This document shows positions 44,801 through 64,000 of a stretch of 64,000 nucleotides of DNA, one piece after another (position 1 is the stretch's first letter; each line of letters begins with the position of its first letter). The DNA is taken from assembly GCA_033060915.1 (NCBI GenBank), contig CM065382.1, positions 7,249,001-7,313,000 of the forward strand. The letters are read 5' to 3'. This DNA is from Euryodendron excelsum (lineage: Eukaryota > Streptophyta > Magnoliopsida > Ericales > Pentaphylacaceae). Below the pieces are notes generated by a model that was given only the letters and a program-made list of their open reading frames with translations, was not told where the DNA came from and searched no databases. Made by a program: the position numbers and the translations under genes.

Positions 44801-47727
44801 ATTTTGCCTTTATGAAAACCTAATGATTGACTTTCATATATTTACTTCTAGTGAAAATGTAGTATTATTGAAGAAAAGGAATGAAAGTCTTTGGGCTGAA
44901 GGTACTCAAAATATCATAAAATGTACTTATCAGGTCTAGTATTTGGAGGTAAAGGTGATATGCTGTTGTGATGGGATTAAATGTACTGGCAATGCTGCGA
45001 AGGAGACTGTAGCTGGCAACAGAGATTCTTTTAACACTGCAACGGTGGTGCTGAATTCATTTCACGTGAAAATTTTGGATTCTTAAATTCCTTACTCACT
45101 GACAGTGTCACAAGTTCATTATTGTAGTATGCTTCAAATAAGTAACATTAAATGAAGTTCAATAGGTAAGCTTTTAGAATATTAATGGGTTTTTATTGCT
45201 TAAGAAATAAAATATTGTAAGCAGCCTCTGGACTTTGAAAATAGTCAATTTTGATTTTCCCAGGACTTCACAATTTTTTTCGTAATTGCTTTTGGTGTGG
45301 GCAGAACATGTGACTATATAAATGATATGGGCTTTTGGGCAGGCATGTCCTTGTCTGCTGGTAAATAGTTTGCACAGTTTGTCTGGTGTGGTTCCTTAAT
45401 CTTAAAAAGACATGACACATCAGAGAATTGTTTTTTTAGGACAGAAGTTGGTTTCTTGTGTACTGTTGAATGCAGTAATGTTACTGCTTTTCCTCAAGTA
45501 CTTATTTAAAATGTGACACTGAGTGAAATTGCATATCAGTTTTGGCCTCAGCAAGGGCCTATGGCCTGACCTGAAGGTTGGACACCGTTCCTTTTGTGTC
45601 TATGGCCATCCTTTTGGCTCCACAGCACCGTGGTCGTTTGTTCCTTTCTTGATCTTGTAGGACTCGAGCGACGATTTGAGGATGGGATACTCTTTTGTTA
45701 ACTTTGGGCAGCCAATGTCCTCGAGCAACTTTGCAGGAAGGTGCTCTAATAGCAAGTCGTTTACAATTTGCATGCTTGCTCACAAAGTAGTTTACTCCAA
45801 TTTCTTGTTTCTAATCTAATTCATCATACTTCAATCCATTGCATGTTTCTACCCAGAAGAATATTCACTCTACATATGAACTCCTAGGAGCCATTTTTTA
45901 CTGACAATTTTTTTCTCAGGAAAAAGTTGCAGATCCTACGGCAAAGTCTGTGTCTCATGCTGTAAACCGTTCAAATGGTCCTTCATATGCCCAACCAGTG
46001 ATCTCTATGGATAGTGATGATGGGATCTCGTATCAAGGTTGGTCACACACTCATCTATCTAATTAGGTACACAAGTCAAGGGCACTTGGTGACGAGGCAA
46101 TGTGTGCATATACTTAAATATATTTATATATATATGTAGATGTGTACCTATAATTATACATTTTTAAGATATAGAACTTTTTCATTAGATTGTAACTGTT
46201 ATCTACTTTGCTGAAGTTTCTGGCATATCATGACCTTTATATGCTATTTTTGTTTTGAAAATTGTACAAAGCTTTGCCTTAATATGATTTACAGCAACAT
46301 ATGATGTTTGCAATGAAAAGCTGGACTCCTCAACTACACACCAGCTGCATTTGAAATGTGAAAAATGAAGATATTTGAAATGATGTAGATAATTTGAAAT
46401 GTTTCTTATGATTGGAATTTTGAAGTGTAGGGTTGTTCTGAATAGTTAAGAATTTCTAAAAAGAGTGAAAAACAATGACATTGAGACCAAGATGCTATCT
46501 TAAATTGTGGTTTCTCAACCAGAGAGAAAACAATGAAATGAGACCAAGATGCTATCTTATATAGTGGTTTCCCAATGATGCTGCTAATTTAATCATGGAA
46601 CACCTTTTTTCCCGGATACAAAGCCTAACTCTTGGGGCAAAAAATGGTGATTAGCTCAAGGAAATTGCATGAAATGACAAGCAATATGCACCTGTATAGG
46701 CATCAACACACTCCTCCAATAAATCATGTTGCTCATCGTTTAATCCACTTGGCTCTTCCTTCACAACTGCTGGTACTTCAGGGATACAATACCTAGTACA
46801 ACTATAGATAAATTAGTGACCAAAATAGAATATTTCTTTTGCTGTGCTGCCATCTTGGCTGAAAAAGAAATGGTCCTGACTGGTTTAGTTCTTTCAAACC
46901 TGCAAGAGAAGAAGTAGGTGGTAGAAAACAAAATGTAGCTTCCCATGCAACAAGCATTGTGGAGTTTCAGAACTTAATGAATGCTCTACCTATGAAAGTT
47001 GTCAGTGAGTTGGGTACAGGCTGGTGAGGGATTGAGCAAACTGGTTGGGGATATGATGCAGAACGGCCTTCAAATTAAGGGAACTAATCTTATCGATGGA
47101 GCAATGTTAGAAATTCGAAAAGAGATTACAAACAAGATCGCTGGTCAGCAAAGGGCTGGCCTTCCAGTCTCTAAGGTTAGGAAAAGAAAGACTTTTCTCT
47201 AGATAGTAATTTATGAAAACCTAGAAAAGAACGGATTACAACTCCTTTAGAGCCTCTTTTATGTGTGAAAAACACTAGAAACTTTAAATCCTAGCCATTA
47301 AAATTATCTAAACTCAAGTGTACATAATAATAAAAGAAGTGCATAATTGTAGCAGTTAGTGTAAAATGAATAGTACTGCTACAGTACTCTGGCACTATAT
47401 AGATGTTCTTGCCTCAAATCCTCCTAAACCAACCAACAACTAGAATCGAACACAAGAACTCTACATTTGATAAAATTTTAAACGGAAGTCTAATAAAAAT
47501 ATGAATTTCCTTCAGTTCAGTTGGATCTAGTTGCCTAACCTGAAATTAACTCTTTTGGAATTGATGCCTCTTCTTTTTCCTGCCTTATTTTCTTCCTTTG
47601 TAATCTTTCCAGATTTTTATGTTTTTATTCATAGATAGTGATGTCTGCGTTAACCAAGACATGTTATGGATGAGAGAGTTCCTTCGCTAATGATATATCA
47701 TTGATTGCAATGAACTAATGCAAACGC

Positions 47728-47768
<41 letters not shown>

Positions 47769-50700
47769 TTCTTCTTTTTCCTTTTTCCTGCCTTCTTTTC
47801 TTCCTTCGTAATTTTTCCTTATATATATAATCACAAAGTACATTACATTGTCCTTTGCAGCCATTGGTGGTGTGACAGGACAGCTTCTTGAGCAAAATGC
47901 CCAGGCCTTGGATCAAATTTCTGCGAATTTTGCAGCTTTTAAGGTGAACGCTTATGTTCTAAGTTATGGAAAACACTAATAACTAACATAATCTTCTTTA
48001 ATAAATTTTTGTTTCATGGTTTGTGATAGATGTGCTGTTATCTGATTTTATTTTATTTTTATGTGAATCTTGCTTTTTTTTAATCAATTATATTATAGGG
48101 GATTGAATGCCTTATACAAACTGAGTGGTATTTTTATATCCACTTACTTGGAAATTTACGTATGATGGACTGCCCTGGCATTCAGCCAGATACTGCTTCA
48201 GTTTAGCGTGCTCTATCTTGGATTGGACAGACAATGATGGTTTACTTGTGATAACATCTAATGAATGCTTTGTTATGGCATTTGTCTAAAATGAAGCTCT
48301 CGTAGGGTTTCAATGTGTTCTTATTATTTTTTGTAGCTAAGTACATTGATATCTCTGTCGTTGCAAAACTGAGTTTCCAAATGATGTGGATAGAGACTAT
48401 GTTACCTGGAATGCTGATGGTTTCAGTACGCAGAATGGGAACCTTAGTACACCACATGCTCTGAAATGTGGTACGATAGGGGTATAATATTTAATTATAA
48501 AATTAAAATTGAAGGGTTTTTTTGGAGCAATTTTGTTTTAATAATGACATCCAGCAAAATATAATCTACTTTTCCAATTAATCATGTAAAAACACATTTC
48601 TAGGAGTATCACGAGTCACTTTTTTATATTTTGTCCTGCCAAAACTCCACACTCCTTAGATTTTCATTCATTATATGTTATCTTTTCCTCCTCAGATAAG
48701 TAATAAATAGAAAACATTTAGGGATCGCTTTAGATTCACTGTTTTGGAACAAAAGTGCAACATGTTTTGGAAAGTGTGTTCCAATTCGTAAATCATGAGG
48801 GTATTAGCATTTTTTGGTAACACTTCCAATGGGCAGGTTTAATTCCCATCAATATCCAAACACCTCTGATAATTTTTGATATTTTTGCAGTGATAAAGGT
48901 ATAGTCTAGAATTTACATATCCTAGATGTTCACACTTTTAAGTGGACAGGTGTTTATATTTCATCAGGTGGGGAATAATTGTTTACATGGGAACTCAAAA
49001 GGTGAAAATCTATGAACTATTTCTGTTATTTTAGACATTTTGCCGAAAATCTAAATATCAAATTGCAAACAATCCATTCAACTGTGATGTTTATGGCATG
49101 AAATATCTTTTATATGGGGGCCATTAGTTGTAAATCTGATCCACTGCACATCCTAACTGCTAGCTTGCGGAGTACTCTTTATTGTTTTTGGAGTCAATCA
49201 ATTACATTTAAAAGAATGGTCCTTGCCTTCTCATTAATTGACCTCATTGCAGCATCAAACACAAAAACTTTATACCTGATAGCAGATTGATGATATGCCT
49301 TTTCTGGTTTCTTTTCTTGCAGATACATGAGAACATCAATCTTTTTTGCCAAGCTCAAAACAATATCCTGTCAATCTTGAACGAGTATGTCAGATGCTCT
49401 CTGTGCTTTATGGCTGTTCTGTCATTATCAGCATGACCTTTTATAGCATGAGTTCTTACTTTCCATTTAAACATGCCTATGTTTTGCATGCCTAAATGTT
49501 AGCTTCAAATCTAACAGGTGGCTGTTAAAATAAGATCTCTATTTTTATTTCCCATCCTTGTCATCACTTTTGTTCGTTCTTGGATAGCTGGTTACATTGC
49601 TACTCTTTCCATGCACATTTTCTTTTCTTTGTTTTGAAGTTTTCTGTAGGTCTTCTCTATCTTTTGAGGACCATCCAAAAGGGTGAGATAGAGTGTTTGT
49701 CATTAGCAAAAGAAAAAAAAATGCTTAAACATTGCAAGGATTTGGTTCTATGCAGAAAGCTTAAGAATTTTACATACGAAAAACAAAAAGTAACCTTAAA
49801 ACTAAAAAGGAGGACAAGGACTCTCTTGAAGAGAACGAGGGGGTGGACACACACTAAAATAAAAAAACAAACTATGGATGCTATATGTCCTTTGCAACAC
49901 CTTACTAACAAGAAATCTGCTTCTTGATTGCCACTCTATTAACACGTGACTGTAGAGAAAGCATATGCAGTAATAGGTAGAGTTCAATGCAGAATGCGGT
50001 AATACGTTAATTGCAGAAGAATCGCCCTTAATGATGTATTTCTCAACTCTATATCTAGCCATGAGATAAGAAAAACAAAAGACCTGTTGCCTGCTATGAG
50101 CTATCATCCCTTAAAATGTCACCAATTCCAATCAGACAAGGGGTTTATGCCTATTCATATGTTCAATCTTCTCCACCCAGGTATCTGAATAATTTTTTAG
50201 CCTAATTTCAGGTTCAGATTGGGCAATTCATGACAGTAGCTTTTTAGATTTGGCTTTGACAATAGTTGCATAGTGGCATATATTCTATGCAAGGATCTGA
50301 CAGGGAATTCAATACTAATCAGGACCACTATTTGGTATAGAAAATTTAAAATGCACTAAAAGAATTAAGTGAGAATGAGATTAAGTCATGGCAACCATCA
50401 TGAGTTATTTGGCTAATAGGCTTGCATTCATGAACTGAAGCATGTTACTATGAACAAAATCAACTGACTTCTTTGAGAAGAAATGTCTGTAAGCCAACAA
50501 CGGCTAAAGCATTTCTTTATTAGTAAGTTTGTTGAAGGGCCTCCACTGAACATGCTCGGTGTTAGCATCTCCAATTGTATAATAACAACAAATTCTTCTT
50601 GGAACTTAGTGTATCTCCAAGAAGTCAGTAGTTAGGTAGTACGAAGTTCTTCGCTACTCATGCCTATCATATTTTGTTCCTACATGGCAAAATCTGTTGT

Positions 50701-51551
50701 TCCTACAGTTGGGAAAAAGGTCCAGTAGTCAGGTAGTACGAAGTTCTTTGCCCTACTCATGCCTATCAGATTTTGCCATGTGTAATATTTCATTAAAATT
50801 CTCTCCATTAATAACAAATTCAAGTTTGCTAATGTAATAAAACACTACATGTCACGATTTAATAGGGACGAGTGTTGAGCAATGGATGCTATCTACTACT
50901 GGACTTTTTCCTCAGTTGGGACTTTTGTGGGATCACTGTGAGCCAAAGAAGTATTCTTTTCACTTTCATTTTGTAAGACCTTTTAGGACATACCATTTTG
51001 AAAAGGCATTTTTTAGCATTATTTTGAAATTTAAAGGGTATGTTTTGCATGCTAAGAATGGAGGAGTCCATACTGCAGTGTACTGTATTCGAAGCTCAAA
51101 AGGATTATCACAAGGGGAGGCCATCACATAGAATGGCTGTTAGTTCATGATGATGTTATAGAATTGAGGAGCTCAATATATGGATTGATGACATAAAATT
51201 GATCTGTGTTGTTGGTTGCATTCAAAACTTTAATGGATTTCTTTTTTTGAATGCTCTCTCAGGAATGGAACATCCTAAACAAATATTGAGAATTTAATCT
51301 CAATTGTTGGTTTTTTCATCTTTAATATTGAAATTTTTTACCCAACATGCATGCAAGGACAAGTGCATCACAATGGCATTACACTAATGAACAGAGTGAT
51401 GTTTGTCATGGATGCTAATTTGAAACCAAATTATTGCAGCTTGAATGACATGCCAGAGATAATGAAGCAGATGCCACCACTTCCAGTGAATCTGAATGAA
51501 GAGCTTGCTACATCTGTCCTTGGTTGGTCATCCTTGCAGAAGAACTCATGA
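35028..51551 (+). CDS. DUF3755 family protein with SANT/Myb-like N-terminal region, complete, seven exons, 245 aa
   Basis: Exons: 35028-35224, 35919-36018, 41528-41593, 45920-46037, 47861-47943, 49323-49384, 51440-51551. All phases agree and give 245 residues. An Ala/Gly/Asn-rich start is followed by a SANT-like segment (LEWTADEQSLLEELV, then FASERNIVRYAKIAIQFKDK and VRDVALRCRWLT). A basic stretch comes next (KKENGKRRKEDHNSARKNKD, probable nuclear signal), then a linker with SMDSDDGISYQ. The conserved C-terminal part is GGVTGQLLEQNAQALDQISA and DMPEIMKQMPPLPVNLNEEL. The molecular role is unknown; the SANT-like part suggests nuclear chromatin or transcription work. The exon 1 donor is weak (AA|GTCCGT) but is the only site I found that keeps frame. 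Introns 2-6 total over 15 kb and hold many repeats. Confidence 0.9.
36130..37395. mobile_element. Non-autonomous DNA transposon-like repeat in DUF3755 intron 2
   Basis: The left end carries GGTCAACCGGAATTGAACCG. The right end carries GACCGGATTGTGCACCGG, then GTTGAACCGTCCGGTCCC and TTTTTAAAACATTGG. This CCGGTTCAACCGG style of terminus is widespread in eudicot DNA transposons. Inside, a block of about 160 bases is repeated in tandem: GATGATTTGTATTAATCTC at 36725, GATGATTTGAATTAATCTC at 36885, and a third partial copy near 37006. There is no transposase. Confidence 0.6.
38944..38983. repeat. CT microsatellite in DUF3755 intron 2
   Basis: Twenty consecutive TC units, followed by ACGTGAC. A shorter CT tract lies at 38100-38125. 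Confidence 0.95.
39350..40790. mobile_element. Solo-LTR-like segment within a larger repeat, DUF3755 intron 2
   Basis: Between about 39700 and 40200 is a block of higher GC content (CGGAGTCGACC, TTAATCATCGGAGTGTGATC) with a TATA-box-like CTATAAATACC at 40026. This resembles a plant retrotransposon LTR promoter. The outer flanks (TATACTAGAGGGTGGGTACA near 39343, and TATATTAGAATAGATG near 40768) look like termini of another dispersed repeat, possibly Helitron-like, into which the LTR inserted. No coding domain was seen. The classification is tentative. Confidence 0.45.
41276..41336. repeat. Poly-T then 36-base poly-G run, DUF3755 intron 2
   Basis: 14 T, 10 G, one T, then 36 G (41301-41336), about 190 bases before exon 3. 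Pure G runs of this length can form G-quadruplexes and are also prone to sequencing error, so the true length is uncertain. Confidence 0.9.
41771..43720. mobile_element. Unclassified 2-kb interspersed repeat with internal minisatellite, DUF3755 intron 3
   Basis: It begins at a 30-base poly-G run (41771-41800) followed by TTGAATTGGGTGTTTAAAAA. It ends near 43690 with TTTTGTTATCATCAAAATCA. These start and end words recur in non-coding dispersed repeats of several eudicots. Between about 42729 and 42917 are three copies of a 63-base unit with TCGACTCTTATATTGGGTG, followed by more diverged GTGTCAGCACCTC-type copies up to about 43190. There is no conserved protein domain. Confidence 0.55.
43721..45919. 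other. Rest of DUF3755 intron 3
   Basis: C/T-rich microsatellite-like sequence at 43853-43905. Otherwise AT-rich with unassigned open frames, including a minus-strand one at 45783-45559 in GC-richer sequence, which may be repeat-derived. No conserved exon was recognised. Confidence 0.4.
46720..47205 (+). other. Protein-coding-like fragment of unknown origin in DUF3755 intron 4
   Basis: Two plus-strand frames follow one another and look like one broken coding segment. About 46905-47023 reads VGGRKQNVASHATSIVEFQN and continues to MKVVSELGTGW, then stops. In another frame, 46999-47202 reads QAGEGLSKLVGDMMQNGLQI, then GTNLIDGAMLEIRKEI. Amino-acid composition is protein-like, not AT-driven. I cannot name the source. 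On the opposite strand near 46690-46800 a short frame reads EEPSGLNDEQHDLLEECVDA, also protein-like. It could be a captured gene or transposon fragment. Confidence 0.4.
47731..47768. repeat. 38-base poly-C run in DUF3755 intron 4
   Basis: 38 uninterrupted C after GGG, about 90 bases before exon 5 (47861). The next bases are pyrimidine-rich (TTCTTCTTTTTCC). Confidence 0.9.
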
Positions 51552-53762
51552 TCCTAGCTTACCCGCTGGCTTACTAATTATGCTTCCACATATCCTCAAT
51601 TTGGGATCTTTTGTTGTAATCTGAAAGCAGAATAAACTGGTTACTGAGGTCCAGTTCATTTTTCCAGTTTGAAATGGAGATTGAAGTGCTTACTGTTTCC
51701 AGTATTTCAGATGCAGATGGTCTTGTCCTCGTACTTTCATTTTCTTTCTTTATTTGGTTTTTGTTTCTATCTTTTTTCCTTGATTGAATCTAGGAAGTAG
51801 TTTGTGTAGTATGTGAATACTCCTAGTTGTGTAGGCATAATTCTCGAGTCTGTAAATAATTTCAATGAATTTGTAATTTTCTTGAGATATACTAATGATG
51901 TAGATTGCTTCTTCAAACATCAAATGAACCTTGTGATAAGTGCAACTGTGCAACAGGACACTGCTCTTCAAAATTTCATGCGGTTGATCCTCTTGAGCTA
52001 TGGCTTTACTTTCGAAGAGATCTCGGCTCACCATTTTCTTAGAAAATCCAGGGTATCTGTGTGAGTTGATGCTTTGATGGAAAATTGTTGGTGAAATGAG
52101 CTAGAAGGAAGTACGAGGAAAAGAGAAGCAGCATATGCTGGTGCCTATGTTTGTCAAACAGTACATTTAAGTTGAAGTAGTTTCCTAGCTGTTCTTGTGT
52201 TATGGTTTTTGTGACTGAAACCAAATCAGAGCTTAACATTTACAACATAATGTCCTTTTTTGGGTCTGTGTATATGCCTTTTCAATGCTTGTATATTTTC
52301 ATCTAATTCAAATAAGAAAATGTCTAGAATGATTTTGGCAAAACTAAAAATTTGAGCTAGTTGGATGACAGAAGAAATCCAAGAAGCCAAAAGGCAACTG
52401 AAGCTTTATGTTTATCTCTCTCTCTCTCTCTCGCGAATTGACACTTGATTGTTGACGATATATATATATATTAACGGTGTTATCTCTATGTGACAATATC
52501 CCACCACAGTGGGATGAAAGAGAAAATCATGTACTACTTGGGTTAAAAAAGTTTCGTCTCTTCATTTTCAACAAGCATTTAGGGAGGATAAAAGGAAATG
52601 ACTCTTCATAAATTGTAGTATGGAAGATTAGTGTTTTGTCACTTTTCTCTTCATTTATTTGAAAATCACAGAAAGAAAAAATATTTATTTTTCTTAACAT
52701 TTTTCTCTAATTTCTTATTCACTTTATTTTCATTTTTCTTCCATGAGTATCAAAAGCACGCTCGCTGTCTATTTGGGTCTTGGGGGAGGGAAGGAAAAAG
52801 GGAGGGGGAGAGAAATTGTAAAGAAAGGAAGTTGAATTTTCTTTTCCTATCATTCAAAGCTAGACACTAACAGATTAAGGAAGGAAACTGGGTTGTTTTC
52901 CTAACAAAGGCTGTTTTTTAATTTAATGCTGCCATTAGGGCAGCTTTAAATTTAATTCCGCAACCCATAAAAAGAGCTATTGCTAATAGTTATTGTCTTC
53001 ACTCAAAAAAATACAGAATGTAAAGCGCACTTTTAAAGAAAATGTTATTAGTAATAAGGCTTTTAATGAACTGCATAATTAAGTTCAAAACCACTCTTGT
53101 GATAACATTACCTTAAACAACCCAAGGAAACCTTTCCCTTTCTTTTCTCAAGTTCCAAACAAGAGGTTTCTATATTTTTATAATTTTTTGATTGGACCCT
53201 AATTTCAAATTACTAAAACTTAAACAAAAAAACTAGGTGAAAAAGGCGATAAAAAACTGATTAGACCAGATCTAAATTTCTGTAATCAATCTTATAAAAT
53301 TATGCTTTAGACACAATTGTATATACACTTTCGAAACTGCATATATTTTTGTATATGTATACTCTTATTGACATTTAACACTGGTATTATGATTTCTTTT
53401 TTCTGAGAAATAAATTCCGCACACACACATATATACACAAATACATATGTATGTATATATATATATATATATTATTTTTTTCTGTTTGTAAAAGCGTTAT
53501 TCAAACTAATAAAACCCTCCTCCGCCTGAGAAGGCACAAACAACACTCTGAGAGTTGAGACAGATGACTGGTCTGTATCTATAATACATAGATCAGACGA
53601 CGCGTACCCAAGAAGGTGTCCTCCATTTCGCCTGAAAAGCTGTATTGGCTTCACGGATTCCGTGCGTATATATATATATGAACATAGATATGTAAAAGGA
53701 AGTATAAAAGAAAGCTTTCTCTCTCCTCTAATTCGAAGAACAAGAAGTTCTTCTAGAGAGAG
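51552..53762. other. 3' flank of the DUF3755 gene and upstream region of UBP5-like gene
   Basis: Short CT and TA microsatellites lie at about 52416-52432 and 52459-52471, and a CA/TA-rich stretch at 53421-53470. The likely UBP5 leader is at 53700-53762 (TTTCTCTCTCCTC). No further gene is credible. Confidence 0.5.

Positions 53763-64000
<10,238 letters not shown>

Noticed and set aside
45559..45783. 74-codon basic minus-strand frame
   Set aside because: The composition is somewhat protein-like, but I see no family match or gene context. It is probably repeat-derived.

Overview
The window is nuclear DNA of a flowering plant, most likely a woody eudicot. Genes are split by AT-rich introns, intergenic DNA is full of degenerate plant transposons, and the proteins are plant-type: PEX13 without an SH3 domain, a UBP5-type deubiquitinase, a DUF3755 protein and an At4g08330-like protein. 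There is no bacterial or organellar gene content. I rebuilt exon structures by hand from reading-frame continuity and splice sites. Family names rest on remembered protein families, not on a database search.

Left to right: (1) 519-2543 (-): 3'-incomplete gene for a conserved nuclear-looking plant protein of unknown function. It runs off the left edge and its 5' exons are unresolved. (2) 7295-11854 (+): complete nine-exon GPN-loop GTPase 3 (266 aa); intron 3 is a textbook U12-type intron. (3) 12962-17874 (-): complete nine-exon ribosomal protein L5 (301 aa), tail-to-tail with GPN3. Its start codon stands alone in exon 1, one intron looks U12-type, and introns hold a SINE with target-site duplication and a foldback element. 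(4) 20431-21682 (+): intact two-exon At4g08330-like zinc-ribbon protein (122 aa), followed 10 bases after its stop by a decayed FBL12-like F-box/LRR reading frame (21693-22690). (5) 23849-29738 (-): complete five-exon PEX13 (295 aa). (6) 31667-34097: truncated Ty1/copia element with both LTRs. (7) 35028-51551 (+): complete seven-exon DUF3755 protein (245 aa) spread over 16.5 kb because its introns are filled with repeats. (8) 53763-61834 and beyond (+): first six coding exons of a UBP5-like ubiquitin hydrolase; the rest lies past the right edge.

The genes are housekeeping functions: RNA polymerase assembly, translation, peroxisome import and ubiquitin removal. They show no sign of forming one pathway. 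The most notable signals are the two U12-type introns in adjacent genes, the dicistron-like At4g08330/FBL12 arrangement with an inverted repeat just upstream, a possible captured gene fragment in a DUF3755 intron, and several long pure G/C runs. I found no evidence of a wholly new biological system.
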